Source: Burkholderiales bacterium (GTDB lineage: Bacteria > Pseudomonadota > Gammaproteobacteria > Burkholderiales > Usitatibacteraceae). Taken from it: DNA of 64,000 nucleotides. This document shows, in pieces, positions 17,260-27,792 of the stretch. The stretch is taken from positions 1 through 64,000 of the forward strand of contig JANYBL010000115.1 of the NCBI GenBank assembly GCA_025360815.1, in the 5' to 3' direction. Below the pieces are notes generated by a model. It did no database searches. It saw nothing but the letters and a program-made list of their open reading frames with translations, and had not been told where the DNA came from. The position numbers and the translations under genes are program-made. Each line of letters begins with the position of its first letter. Within the stretch, counting starts at the first letter, position 1.

Positions 17260-19995
17260 CTATTTAAACGAATACGAAACGCTGCCAAAATATAAACGTC
17301 CACGTGGATCGGTGTAGTTCGGGTCGTAACTGGCCAAGAAGCTATAAATCTGGTTCGAGGTCGGTGGGTTGCGATCCAACAGGTTTTTGATACCAATGCG
17401 GAATTTCAACGCTTTCCACGGCGAATAGCTGCCCGTCAGGTCATATAGTTCATAGCTGCCCACGCGGCGCGGCTGGCCGTTGGCGTAAGGGTTCTGATCG
17501 GTATGTCCCAAATAGAATGTCTGCGACAGGGTTGCGCTCCATGCACCAATGTCATACAAAAACGCAGCCGTGTGGCGCCAGCGCTGAACCACTTGATCGT
17601 TGGCAAATTTCCCCACGCCATCAACAAACTCGGCACCAGGACCTGCCTGGGTTTTGTAATCAATGACGTACGTGCCGGTGAAGTTGATACCAAATCTGCC
17701 GTACGTTGTTTTAGGCAACCGAACATCAAAACCAAGATCCACGCCTGTCGTTTTCAAACCGCCCAAATTGCGCAGGCGTGAATCGATTTGGGTGATAAAG
17801 CCCGGAATGCCCGGGAGCGTCGGATCAGCCGCAGCGCGGGTAATGTATTTAGCGTAAGCAACTGGATCGGCGAAGTAAATACCCTCTGGCGATGCAATAA
17901 CGTCAGTCTTTTCAATCCGCCAATAATCTAGCGATACCGATAGTTCTTTCATGGGTTCAAAAACCGCGCCCATCGAGAACTGTTTAGACTCTTCAGGCTT
18001 TAAATCAGCAGTGCCGCCGCGCAGCTTAGCCGGCTGGATGCCACAATAGTCGGGGTTCGTTGTGTTATTAATGGCGCCGACACGGATGCAGCCGAGCGGA
18101 TCGTTATAAATACCGTTGGTTTGGCCAACCACCGTCGGTGAATATAAATCCGGCAATGACGGTGCGCGAAAGCCGGTGCCGTACGAGCCGCGCAAAACAA
18201 GCTCCTTGACCGGATTCCAGCGCAGACCAAGCTTTGGATTGGTCGTCGAGCCAACATCATTATATTTATCGAAGCGAACCGCTAGTTGGGCTTCGAATGT
18301 TTTGGTGATGGGTAGGTTTAATTCGCCGAACACCGCTGTCACATTGCGGCTTCCGGAGAATGGCGTGGCGCTACCATCGCCGCGAATTTCACCGGCCGCG
18401 AGCAATGTCGACGGTTTGAAATCGAGCTTTTCTTTGCGTACTTCCAAGCCTAATGCCAGAGCCGCATCGCCGCCGCCCATGGCGAAAATTGTCCTGGAGC
18501 CTTTAAGATCAAAAGTCGTCGTTGTGCCTTTTGAATCGCGCGCGTCATCTTTAATTTTAGCGGCGTTTAGCGCTGCCAAACCCGCCGCATCAGTCGGACC
18601 GAAAGGATTGAGGTTGCCGGTCAAAAACAATGTGTTGAATGGTGTGGTGGCCACATAACCATCCACATACGCGTCCGTTACCTTATTGGTGGCGTAGTTA
18701 AATGCCGAATCATAGTCCCACCCGTCCACTACACCTTTGATGCCAAGAATTAAACGGTCTGCTGTTGCCTCGACATCGTTGGTACGACCTCCCGCTTCGC
18801 TTAATCGGTAGTTCAACCGCAATGGCCCGGTTGTGCCGGCCAAGGCCGCAGTGGCAGTCGGATAATAGCGGCCATTGGCCGGATAGTTAAGATTGGTGAT
18901 GGTTAGCGGGCTGATGCGATATTGCGTTTTTGTTTCGCCGTGTAAATATTCGGCAAACAACGTCGTGTCAGCATCAATAGCAAATTGGCCACGGGTTAAA
19001 AATGAAGTGCGTTTTGAAGCTGGAAAAATTTCGGTGTCCTGCATGTAGTTATACAAACAGGCTTTGGAGCCAACAAAACTGTCCGGCGCATAAATGGTCG
19101 CTGGCGGGTTGCAGTTCGGTGCGGAAGGGTTATAGCGCGAGCCAGTCGCGGAGCCGCTGGCGCGCGTGCGACGGAAGTTAGCGGGATAAGTGTTGGAGCT
19201 ACCGACGTCCAAATTAATATCCGGTTGAAATACCGAGCCAATCCAATTGCGCTGAGTAGACCGCAATGTCTTGGTATCTTGATAGTCCAGCACGCCAAAA
19301 ATATTGAAGTGATCTTTGTTCAAATCGCCAATACCAGCTGAAAGCGTGAAAATATTTTTCCCCGCGCCGCCATGCTGTGTGTCGCTGACATAGGCTGATA
19401 GATCGAGGCCGGTGTAATCGCGTCGGGTAATAAAGTTAATAACCCCGCCAATTGCATCGGTGCCGTAGATGGCTGACGCGCCGTCTTTTAGAACTTCCAC
19501 GCGCTCAATGGCGGCTGATGGAATCGCGTTCAAATCAACGCCGCTGTTGCCGCCGGGCGAAGCAAAGTTCGCCATCCGGCGGCCATTCAGCAAAATCAGA
19601 GTCGATGAAACACCAATACCGCGCAGGTTTGCCCCGTTAAAACCGCGTTGGCCGGGAATATCGCTAAAGCTTGCGCCATCTGTTAACGCAGCTGAACTGG
19701 CAGAAATTTTGGTGAGAATTTCAGCTGCAGTTGTTGAGCCACCGCGTTCGATATCGTCGCGGGTAATGACTTGAACAGGCAAGGCGGCTTCGCCTTCAAT
19801 CCGCTTGATCGACGAGCCGGTTATTTCGATTTTTTCAACTTTTATGGTTGGTGCGGCGGGCGCTACCGGTGTTGATTGTTGTGCCCATGCTGCGGTTGCA
19901 AAGACACTGGAAGCCGCTGCCAATGCAATCACAACAGCTTGTGCGGTGCCCGACAGCGTTGGTGCAGTCAGTGAATGTCGCTTGGATGGTTTCAT
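17260..19995 (-). CDS. TonB-dependent outer-membrane receptor
   Basis: Signal peptide, plug motifs 'ITRDDIERGGSTTAAEILTKISAS', 'NLRGIGVSSTLILLNGRRMANF', 'IERVEVLKDGASAIYGTDAIGGVINFITRRDYTG', C-terminal YFGSVSYSFK. Confidence 0.95.
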   Translation of the reverse strand: MKPSKRHSLTAPTLSGTAQAVVIALAAASSVFATAAWAQQSTPVAPAAPTIKVEKIEITGSSIKRIEGEAALPVQVITRDDIERGGSTTAAEILTKISASSAALTDGASFSDIPGQRGFNGANLRGIGVSSTLILLNGRRMANFASPGGNSGVDLNAIPSAAIERVEVLKDGASAIYGTDAIGGVINFITRRDYTGLDLSAYVSDTQHGGAGKNIFTLSAGIGDLNKDHFNIFGVLDYQDTKTLRSTQRNWIGSVFQPDINLDVGSSNTYPANFRRTRASGSATGSRYNPSAPNCNPPATIYAPDSFVGSKACLYNYMQDTEIFPASKRTSFLTRGQFAIDADTTLFAEYLHGETKTQYRISPLTITNLNYPANGRYYPTATAALAGTTGPLRLNYRLSEAGGRTNDVEATADRLILGIKGVVDGWDYDSAFNYATNKVTDAYVDGYVATTPFNTLFLTGNLNPFGPTDAAGLAALNAAKIKDDARDSKGTTTTFDLKGSRTIFAMGGGDAALALGLEVRKEKLDFKPSTLLAAGEIRGDGSATPFSGSRNVTAVFGELNLPITKTFEAQLAVRFDKYNDVGSTTNPKLGLRWNPVKELVLRGSYGTGFRAPSLPDLYSPTVVGQTNGIYNDPLGCIRVGAINNTTNPDYCGIQPAKLRGGTADLKPEESKQFSMGAVFEPMKELSVSLDYWRIEKTDVIASPEGIYFADPVAYAKYITRAAADPTLPGIPGFITQIDSRLRNLGGLKTTGVDLGFDVRLPKTTYGRFGINFTGTYVIDYKTQAGPGAEFVDGVGKFANDQVVQRWRHTAAFLYDIGAWSATLSQTFYLGHTDQNPYANGQPRRVGSYELYDLTGSYSPWKALKFRIGIKNLLDRNPPTSNQIYSFLASYDPNYTDPRGRLYFGSVSYSFK

Positions 19996-20598
19996 GCTGG
20001 ATAAACTCCCTAAGTGTTGAAAATTGTAAAAGTCCAAATAGCGCAACTGCAGGTTCTAACAGTGTTCAAATAACGTTGTAAATGACGATTAAACAATTCC
20101 GAAAGTGGTTATATTCTTAGCGGCTTTTTAAGTGAAAAACGATATAACTTCCATCATTTTGCCAACCAAAATAGCTGAAAAATTTGGCGCTTACCGTTTT
20201 GTGATGCTTTGATGACGAAAGGAGTGTAAGCGCGATGTGTCACAAACAATACGGTGAAAACCAGATCAGTCGCAAAAGCACAAGTTGTAGTCGCAACGCT
20301 GAAAGCGGACTGTTGTATTTTAATAATTCGTTGTTAAATCAACAATTTAAGATCTCAATTGGTAGCTGCGCCGGTAGCCGTGCCATTTTTAAAAGTCTCG
20401 GATTGTCAGAATGCGACAAGTTGTTATGTTTTCATTACAGGCGCTGCCCGAAGCGCTTGGAGCTGTGTCACTATCGCTGCCGACGCATGAAAATGCGGGG
20501 AAATAATATTGGGCTTGCCCGCTGTTTTTACCCTTTCAAGGCAATTAGCTTTGATGCTGACGCAGCAAAATTGAAAATTGAGAAATCAAAATAGAAAA

Positions 20599-22014
20599 AT
20601 GAAAACCGCTCTTCACCGATTTATCCGCAGTAGCATCAACCGACAGCTAGCGCCTGTGGTGACTATGCTCGTGCAGGCCACGTTGTTAGGGTCGCTGGTG
20701 TTACAAGCGGTTCCGGGTATTGCGGGCGTCAATCTTGCTGCGCCTGCTGTCAAATCACCACAGGGCACTCGCGGCATTGCAATTCCTATTGGTGGCGCAT
20801 TGAAATACGATAATGATGCCGTCTGGAAACGTATCGTTGATCTTGCTGGTGGCCGTGGTGCTCGGTTTGCGGTGTTCGCCACGGCGTCCGATGATCCGGA
20901 AAAATCAGCTGAGCGGATAATCGGTGCGTTGACCAAGCATGGCGCGGTCGCCGAACATATTCCAGTCTCGGCCGCCATAAAGGGGATCGATGTTCATCAC
21001 GCGGTGCGTAATCCCGTGTTGCTTGCCAAGGTGCGCGGCAGTCGCGGCGTCTATTTTGCCGGCGGTGCGCAAGAGCGGATTACCGATGCGCTCTATCAAA
21101 ATGACGGTGCCGCTACCCCAATGCTGGCTGCAATTTGGGAGGTGTTCAACAAAGGCGGTGTGGTCGCGGGCTCCAGCGCGGGAGCGGCGATCATGAGCGC
21201 CACCATGTTTCGCGATCCGCCAGAAGTGATGGACATTTTGAGGGCAGGGCAAGCCGGATTGAAATCTGGGCGTGATTTTGATCGCGGTTTGGGATTTGTC
21301 GGTGCGGATATCTTTGTGGATCAACATTTTTTAAAACGCGGGCGTATTGGCCGCATGTTGCCGTTAATGCTGCAAACTGGGTACAAAATGGGCTTCGGCG
21401 TTGAAGAGAACACGGCCGTTATTGTACAGGGTGATGATATCGAAGTAATTGATGCAAAAGATTCAAAAGGCGCTCTGGTAGCGGATCTTGGGGCAGCGAG
21501 CGTAGATGCGAGCATGCCGGAATTCAATATTAGCAACGTAAAATTGACTTATTTGGATCGCGGTGATCGTTACAACCTAAAGACGAAGATGGTGACGCCC
21601 TCGGCACAAAAACTCCGCGGCAAGAAACTTGAGCCGCTCGCGGGAGGGGGTAAATACAATCCGTATTTTAAAGGGGCTATTTTTTCTCCCGCAATACTGG
21701 CTGATGGCGTGATCGTCAATACGATGGCGCAATTGATCGATAGCGACCAAGCCTCGGCGGTTGGCTTAGCATTTGCGGCTTCGCGGGCTGATACTAAGGC
21801 AGAAACTGCCCAAAAACATCGGCAGCAGCTCGGCTTTGAGTTTACATTACGTAAAGGTGCGGATAGCGTTGGCTATGTCAGCAGCGCTAACGGCGGTGAA
21901 GACTATACCGTCGTCAATCTCTACCTTGATGTCAGCCCCGTGATGATGGCAGTTCCGCTGTATCTACCGCTAGTGCAATCGTCGGAAAATCGGTCGCAAC
22001 AACAGCGGAAGTAA
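20599..22014 (+). CDS. Secreted cyanophycinase (peptidase S51 family)
   Basis: GGALKYDNDAVWKRIVDLAGGRGARFAVFATASDDPEKSAERII, YFAGGAQERITDAL, nucleophile motif VAGSSAGAAIMS, DQHFLKRGRIGRML; N-terminal signal sequence. Confidence 0.9.
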   Translation: MKTALHRFIRSSINRQLAPVVTMLVQATLLGSLVLQAVPGIAGVNLAAPAVKSPQGTRGIAIPIGGALKYDNDAVWKRIVDLAGGRGARFAVFATASDDPEKSAERIIGALTKHGAVAEHIPVSAAIKGIDVHHAVRNPVLLAKVRGSRGVYFAGGAQERITDALYQNDGAATPMLAAIWEVFNKGGVVAGSSAGAAIMSATMFRDPPEVMDILRAGQAGLKSGRDFDRGLGFVGADIFVDQHFLKRGRIGRMLPLMLQTGYKMGFGVEENTAVIVQGDDIEVIDAKDSKGALVADLGAASVDASMPEFNISNVKLTYLDRGDRYNLKTKMVTPSAQKLRGKKLEPLAGGGKYNPYFKGAIFSPAILADGVIVNTMAQLIDSDQASAVGLAFAASRADTKAETAQKHRQQLGFEFTLRKGADSVGYVSSANGGEDYTVVNLYLDVSPVMMAVPLYLPLVQSSENRSQQQRK

Positions 22015-22084
22015 CTAGAACTGGCAACGCATAGAGCTTATTGACCAATTAACCAATCCTAGGTTCATAATTTTTAGTGGGGAT

Positions 22085-22891
22085 GTGATGAATAAACTAT
22101 TAGGCTTACTCTTAACGTTTTTGATGAGCTTTGTCGTCAATGCGCAGGTTGATTCTAAAAAACTCCGTATTGGCGTTGAAGGTGCGTACCCGCCATTTAG
22201 TCAGATGGGTGCAGATGGCAAACTCGTCGGGTTCGATATCGATATTGCCAACGCCATTTGCAAAGAAATGAAAGCCGACTGTACGTTGGTTACGCAGGAT
22301 TTCGACGGCATGATTCCAGGGCTATTGGCCAAAAAAATTGATGCCGTCATCGCCTCGATGTCGATAACCGAAGAGCGCAAACGCTCGGTGGACTTTAGTG
22401 AGAAGTACTACCAAACGCCCGGCCGGTTTGTGGCTAAAGCTGACAGTAAATTAGAAGTCACTACCGAAGGATTAAAAGGCAAACGGATCGGTGTGCAGCG
22501 TACCTCGATTCATGATCGATTTGCATCGGCTAGTTTTCCGAAATCGGAAATCGTTCGGTATGGCAAACAAGATGATGTGTTCCTCGATATGACTGCAGGC
22601 CGTTTGGATGGCGCGGTTGTCGATTCAATTGCTGCTGCACAGGGTTTTTTGAAAACTGCCGGCGGAAGAGGTTATGGATTTATAGGTCCCGTGTTTAACG
22701 ACCCCAAATTTTTTGGCGTTGGTGCGGGTATTGCTGTGCGAAAGTCTGACACCGAATTGCGCGACCAATTGAGTGCTGCTATTAAGGCGATCCGTAGCAA
22801 TGGCGCTTATAAAAAGATACAAGATAAATATTTTGACTTTGACGTTTACACCGACGGCGCCGCGGCTATAGCACCAAGCAAGAAAAAATAG
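22085..22891 (+). CDS. aotJ: Arginine/ornithine-type ABC transporter periplasmic binding protein
   Basis: SBP_bac_3 motifs: LRIGVEGAYPPFSQMGADGKLVGFDIDIANAICKEM, DGMIPGLLAKKIDAVIASMSITEERKRSVDFSEKYY; gene order. Confidence 0.9.
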   Translation: MMNKLLGLLLTFLMSFVVNAQVDSKKLRIGVEGAYPPFSQMGADGKLVGFDIDIANAICKEMKADCTLVTQDFDGMIPGLLAKKIDAVIASMSITEERKRSVDFSEKYYQTPGRFVAKADSKLEVTTEGLKGKRIGVQRTSIHDRFASASFPKSEIVRYGKQDDVFLDMTAGRLDGAVVDSIAAAQGFLKTAGGRGYGFIGPVFNDPKFFGVGAGIAVRKSDTELRDQLSAAIKAIRSNGAYKKIQDKYFDFDVYTDGAAAIAPSKKK

Positions 22892-22945
22892 TTGGCTGTA
22901 CGAGTTTCTCTCGCGAAGGAACTAAACGGAACGGGAAGTAATAAA

Positions 22946-22985
22946 AAGCAACGAAAACTAAAAAGAAGCAACGAAAACTAAAAAG
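22946..22985. repeat. 20-bp direct tandem repeat x2
   Basis: aagcaacgaaaactaaaaag twice, followed by a degenerate aagtaaaagg. Confidence 0.9.
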
Positions 22986-23138
22986 AAGTAAAAGGAAAAA
23001 AAGACGCAGCAAGAATGAATATTAGCAATCGCCAAGCTGGTGGTGTTTGGTTAACAAAGAGTTAAAATTTTAGGCCACTACCACGCTTGGCGCTTCACTT
23101 GTTGCAATTCAGTTCATTTTTTATCAATAGGATGCTGC

Positions 23139-23828
23139 ATGCTGCATGGTTTTATGCCGACCATTCTCAATGGAATGGTCATCACCTTGGCGGTAGCCAT
23201 GGCGTCCCTTTGTATCGCGCTGGCTTTCGGTCTTGCTGGCGCGAGTGCCAAATTATCGAAATCGCGAGGCCTTCAGCGATTGGCCGCTACATACACTACG
23301 CTCATTCGAGGCGTGCCCGATCTCGTCTTGATGCTGTTGATTTTTTACGGCGGGCAAACAATGATTAACCAGGTGGCGCCAAAACTTGGCTACGACCAGC
23401 TGATTGATATTAATCCGTTTTTGGCTGGCGTATTGACGATTGGGTTTATATTTGGCGCTTACCTGACCGAAACATTTCGTGGCGCGATGATGGCGATTCC
23501 CACGGGCCAGCGCGAGGCTGGGATTGCTTATGGCATGTCGAAGCCGCAGGTTTTTTTGCGTATTACGTTGCCGCAAATGGTTCGGTTTGCGCTGCCGGGT
23601 TTTCAGAATAATTGGCTAGTCCTCGTCAAATCAACTGCGCTGGTGTCGGTTATTGGTCTCGATGACATGATGTTCCGCGCCGGGCTTGCCGCCGGCGCAT
23701 CGCGCGAACCATTCGTGTTTTATACCGTTGCCGCTATTTTATATTTGGCCATTACGACCGTATCGATTATTTTGTTGCGCGGCCTGGAAACTCGTTTCTC
23801 CATTGGCGTAAAAATGGCGAAACTATGA
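23139..23828 (+). CDS. aotQ: Amino-acid ABC transporter permease (HisQ/AotQ type)
   Basis: GVPDLVLMLLIFYGGQTMIN, EAGIAYGMSKPQVFLRITLPQMVRFALPGFQNNWLVLVKSTALVSVIGLDD. Confidence 0.92.
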   Translation: MLHGFMPTILNGMVITLAVAMASLCIALAFGLAGASAKLSKSRGLQRLAATYTTLIRGVPDLVLMLLIFYGGQTMINQVAPKLGYDQLIDINPFLAGVLTIGFIFGAYLTETFRGAMMAIPTGQREAGIAYGMSKPQVFLRITLPQMVRFALPGFQNNWLVLVKSTALVSVIGLDDMMFRAGLAAGASREPFVFYTVAAILYLAITTVSIILLRGLETRFSIGVKMAKL

Positions 23829-24511
23829 ACGTTGATGCCATTATTGAGAGCATGCCGCTGTACTTTAACGGCGTCTTAACGACCATAAAACTGCTGGCGA
23901 CAGCGCTTCTTGTCGGCTTGGTGTTTGCGCTACCGCTGGGCATCCTGCGCGCTTCACCGAACCTGTGGATTGCGCGTCCGGTCTGGTGCTTTACCTATGT
24001 GATTCGCGGCACACCGATGTTAGTGCAGCTATTTCTTGTCTATTACGGTTTGGCGCAGTTTGAGTGGATGCGCGAAAGTGCCTTATGGCCATGGTTTCGC
24101 TCTGCATGGTTTTGCGCGGCGTTGGCATTTGCCATCAACACATGCGCTTACACCACAGAAATGTTGGCCGGTTCAATTAAAGCCACCAATGCCGGCGAGC
24201 TTGAAGCTGCCCGCAGCATGGGCATGTCACGCGCGACGGTGTTGCGGCGAATATTGTTGCCGTCCGCGCTCCGCCGTGCATTGCCCGCATACAGTAACGA
24301 AGCGATCATGATGCTACACGGAACTTCGTTGGCGAGTATTGTCACGCTGATGGATTTAACTGGCGCAGCACGCGAGATGAATTCGCGCTTTTATTTGCCG
24401 TTTGAAGCCTTTTTAACGGCAGGCGCTTTTTATTTGGCGTTAACTTTTGTATTGGTGAGCGCATTTCATCTTGTCGAGAAGCGCTTTTTGAGTCATTTGA
24501 GGGCACGGTGA
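23825..24511 (+). CDS. aotM: Amino-acid ABC transporter permease (HisM/AotM type)
   Basis: YVIRGTPMLVQLFLVYYGLAQF, EAARSMGMSRATVLRRILLPSALRRALPAYSNEAIMMLHGTSLASIVTLMD; ATGA overlap with aotQ. Confidence 0.92.
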   Translation: MNVDAIIESMPLYFNGVLTTIKLLATALLVGLVFALPLGILRASPNLWIARPVWCFTYVIRGTPMLVQLFLVYYGLAQFEWMRESALWPWFRSAWFCAALAFAINTCAYTTEMLAGSIKATNAGELEAARSMGMSRATVLRRILLPSALRRALPAYSNEAIMMLHGTSLASIVTLMDLTGAAREMNSRFYLPFEAFLTAGAFYLALTFVLVSAFHLVEKRFLSHLRAR

Positions 24512-24603
24512 CAGCGGGACATAAACCATTTTCTGCGCGCCAAGCATTGGACTGGCACAACCGGCCTATTTGAACCACCGAAGCAAAACCAACCAATTAT
24601 TTT

Positions 24604-25746
24604 ATGCAAATTAAAAAACACCCACTCCATATTAGCTCGCTCGGTACTGAGCGAAGCATCGTTAGTTTCCATTACGGCAGCATCGAGCAGGGGCACGCGC
24701 ACGGGCGGGGTGAAAAAGTTTATATCCAAGCCGCACTTCATGCCGACGAACTGCCCGGCATGTTGATGGCGCACCATTTGCGCAGCCGATTGGCTGCACT
24801 TGAAGGGCGGGGCGATATTACCGGGGAAATTATTGTGGTGCCCGTTGCGAATCCAATCGGGCTGTCACAAATGCTGTTGCATTCTCATTTAGGACGCTTT
24901 GAAACGGCAACCGGTGAAAATTTTAACCGTCATTACCCAACCCTGACTGAGCCCGTTGCGGCCAGAGTGGCTGATAAGCTAACCGATGACGGCCAACAAA
25001 ATGTCGTGTTGATACGCCAGGCCATGCGCGATGCACTGAATGAAATCGTCGCCGATCCTGAAACCACCGAAGTGGTCAGTATGAGAAAAGTGCTTATGAC
25101 TTTGGCCTGCGACGCCGATGTGGTGTTGGATTTGCATTGCGATGCTAATGCCGCCTTGCATTTGTACACCGGTACACCACTATGGCCGCAGTGCGAACCA
25201 TTGGCACGATACCTCGGCGCCGTCGCCACGCTGCTCGCTACCGAGTCCGGGGACAGCCCGTTTGACGAGGCGTGTTCGCAAACTTGGTGGCAGCTGGCGG
25301 CGAAATTTCCCGATAAGCCCATTCCAATGGCGTGTTTGTCGGTCACTGTTGAGCTGCGTGGTTTGGCAGACGTGAGCCACCCGCAAGCGGAAGCCGACGC
25401 TGATCGCATCATTGATTTTTTGAAACACCGCGGTGTGGTGAAAGGCAGCGCTTCACCGCTGCCGCCGCTCAAATATCCTGCCACGCCGCTGGCTGGTTCT
25501 GAACCTATCATCACGCCCTCGAGCGGCGTGGTCGCTTATCTGCTACAGCCGGGCGATTACGCCAGAAAAGGCGATGTGATTGCCGAAGTTATTAACCCGA
25601 TTAGCGGGGACGTGTACCAAGCAAAATCGGGGTGTGACGGCGTGTTGTACGCGCAAGAAAACCGTCATTTTGCCGTGGCCGGTATGCGGCTCGCCAAAGT
25701 GGCAGGGGCGACTGCATTTCGTTCCGGTAAATTGTTGAGCGCGTGA
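24604..25746 (+). CDS. aotO: Succinylglutamate desuccinylase/aspartoacylase family (M14-like) hydrolase, AotO position
   Basis: Zn-site motifs [11 protein letters not shown] and [22 protein letters not shown]-terminal biotinyl/lipoyl-like [26 protein letters not shown]. Confidence 0.85.
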   Translation: MQIKKHPLHISSLGTERSIVSFHYGSIEQGHAHGRGEKVYIQAALHADELPGMLMAHHLRSRLAALEGRGDITGEIIVVPVANPIGLSQMLLHSHLGRFETATGENFNRHYPTLTEPVAARVADKLTDDGQQNVVLIRQAMRDALNEIVADPETTEVVSMRKVLMTLACDADVVLDLHCDANAALHLYTGTPLWPQCEPLARYLGAVATLLATESGDSPFDEACSQTWWQLAAKFPDKPIPMACLSVTVELRGLADVSHPQAEADADRIIDFLKHRGVVKGSASPLPPLKYPATPLAGSEPIITPSSGVVAYLLQPGDYARKGDVIAEVINPISGDVYQAKSGCDGVLYAQENRHFAVAGMRLAKVAGATAFRSGKLLSA

Positions 25747-25747
25747 T

Positions 25748-26572
25748 ATGGACATGAAGAATATGGACATGAAGAATATGGACATGACGGCTATGGACAT
25801 GACGACAACGCTCAAATTAAACGTTCAAAATCTACATAAACGCTACGCGGCCAACGAAGTGCTGAAGGGCGTATCGCTGGAAGCCCATGCGGGGGATGTT
25901 ATCAGCGTGATTGGCTCGTCAGGTTCTGGCAAAAGTACGATGCTACGCTGCATTAATTTACTCGAGCAACCCAATCAGGGCACCATCGCACTGAACGGTG
26001 AAACGCTTGAACTGATTGCTGATCGCGATGGCTCTTTAAAAGCGCGCGATGCTAAGCAGTTACAGCGGATGCGTGCCAAGCTGGCCATGGTGTTCCAGCA
26101 TTTTAATTTGTGGGCGCATATGACGGCGCTGGAAAACGTCATCGAAGCGCCCATCCATGTGTTGGGCATGTCTAAAGACGAGGCAATTTCACGCGCCGAG
26201 CGCTACCTAGAACGAGTTGGCGTATCGCATCGCGCCGCAATGTACCCTGCGCATTTGTCGGGTGGTGAACAACAACGCGTCGCCATTGCCCGTGCCCTAG
26301 CGATGGAGCCGGAGGTGATGCTGTTTGATGAACCCACCTCGGCGCTGGATCCGGAGCTGGTCGGTGAAGTGCTCAAGGTGATGCGCGATCTGGCTGCGGA
26401 AGGCCGCACGATGGTGGTGGTCACGCATGAAATGGGCTTTGCGCGCGAGGTGTCCAATCGCGTGATTTTCCTCCACAAGGGTTTGATTGAAGAATCTGGC
26501 GATCCGCGTGAAGTGCTCGTCAACCCACAAAGTGATCGACTTAGACAGTTTCTGTCCGGTAGCCTAAAATAG
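25748..26572 (+). CDS. aotP: Amino-acid ABC transporter ATP-binding protein (HisP/AotP type)
   Basis: Walker [10 protein letters not shown], signature [15 protein letters not shown], Walker [15 protein letters not shown]. Confidence 0.95.
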   Translation: MDMKNMDMKNMDMTAMDMTTTLKLNVQNLHKRYAANEVLKGVSLEAHAGDVISVIGSSGSGKSTMLRCINLLEQPNQGTIALNGETLELIADRDGSLKARDAKQLQRMRAKLAMVFQHFNLWAHMTALENVIEAPIHVLGMSKDEAISRAERYLERVGVSHRAAMYPAHLSGGEQQRVAIARALAMEPEVMLFDEPTSALDPELVGEVLKVMRDLAAEGRTMVVVTHEMGFAREVSNRVIFLHKGLIEESGDPREVLVNPQSDRLRQFLSGSLK

Positions 26573-26626
26573 CGGTTTCAGACAACGTAGCGCGGCCAAA
26601 GTGGCCGGCGGCGCGAACAGGCTAGT

Positions 26627-27700
26627 GTGCATTTAAACCCACCGTTTACTCCTCTGCCCGCGCACCATCACAAGCAAATCCAGCTTCCCCTGAGCGTCGG
26701 CTTTTTTCTGCTGCCGCAGTTTTCGCTGGTTTCACTTAGCGGTGCGCTTGATGCGTTGTCGCGGGCGAATGAGGCCGTTGGCAAAACCATTTTCAAACTG
26801 AGTTTATTTTCCAGCGACGGTGCACCGGTCGCCAGCAGCAGCGGCGCGGAAATTGTCGTGCAGGGCAGCTGGAACAAAGTAGAGAATAGCCCGAACACGA
26901 GTCCTGCAGCGCATCTTGATGCATTGTTCGTTATCAGCGATGCGCCACTTCCGCAACATGGTCATGAACAGCTGATCACGTTACTGCAAGAATTTGGGCT
27001 GCCCAAAAAAATGATTGGCGGATTTGGTACAGGCTCTTATCTGTTGGCGCGCGCACAATTGTTGAACGCTTATCGCAGCACCATTCATTGGTCTTATTCG
27101 AGCTTGTTTGCGGAAGACTTTCCGCTGACCGTCGTATCAAGCAATTTGTTTGAAATCGACCGCGATCGACTTACTTGCGCCAGCGGAACCGCTAGTTTTG
27201 ACATGATACTTGCGTGGATCGGGCAGTGCTTGCCAGCGGAAATCGGTGAGGAGGTAGTCGCTGAATTAGTTGACTATTTTGGCGTTGAGCGGCAGCGTAG
27301 CTCGAAAGAACACCAGCGGGTGCCGTTATCGGCGCGAATTGGTGGCGGCCAGCCAAAGTTAACGGAGGCAGTTTCGCTGATGGAGGCGAATTTTGAAGAG
27401 CCATTGCCCACCGAGGAGATTGCCCGCCTGGTGGGTGTTTCTAGGCGGCAGTTGGAGCGGTTGTTTAAACAGTATTTGAACAGCCTGCCATCGCGTTATT
27501 ATCTTGAGCTTCGCCTCACGCGCGCGCGCCAGTTATTGCAGCAGACCAGCCAATCTATTTTGCAAATTGGGCTCTCGTGCGGATTTTCGTCAGGGCCACA
27601 TTTTTCAAGCGCTTATCGCAATCATTTTGGCATTACGCCCCGCGAACAGCGTTCCCAGCGCTTGAGCGCCGGTAATAACATGATGACTGGTGCAAAATAG
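26627..27700 (+). CDS. argR: AraC-family regulator with GATase1-like N-terminus (Pseudomonas ArgR type)
   Basis: VGFFLLPQFSLVSLSGALDALSRANE; HTH EEIARLVGVSRRQLERLFKQYLNSLPSRYYLELRLTRARQLL...GFSSGPHFSSAYRNHFGITPREQR. Confidence 0.88.
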   Translation: MHLNPPFTPLPAHHHKQIQLPLSVGFFLLPQFSLVSLSGALDALSRANEAVGKTIFKLSLFSSDGAPVASSSGAEIVVQGSWNKVENSPNTSPAAHLDALFVISDAPLPQHGHEQLITLLQEFGLPKKMIGGFGTGSYLLARAQLLNAYRSTIHWSYSSLFAEDFPLTVVSSNLFEIDRDRLTCASGTASFDMILAWIGQCLPAEIGEEVVAELVDYFGVERQRSSKEHQRVPLSARIGGGQPKLTEAVSLMEANFEEPLPTEEIARLVGVSRRQLERLFKQYLNSLPSRYYLELRLTRARQLLQQTSQSILQIGLSCGFSSGPHFSSAYRNHFGITPREQRSQRLSAGNNMMTGAK

Positions 27701-27792
27701 GTCCTTATAAATCTGTGTCGCTTTATTGATATGCCGTTTCGTCTAGCCACTTTACAATTCAACCATTGTTACAGCAACAACAGGAGTGCATT

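Noticed and set aside
23088-23112. Possible sigma54 promoter before aotQ (TTGGCGCTTCACTTGTTGC)
   Set aside because: GG-to-GC spacing is wrong (13 instead of 10) and the correctly spaced dinucleotide is GT.
27716-27735. Possible Pseudomonas-type ARG box (TGTCGC-N6-GATA) before aruC
   Set aside because: Only one weak half-site; second half does not match well enough to report as a feature.
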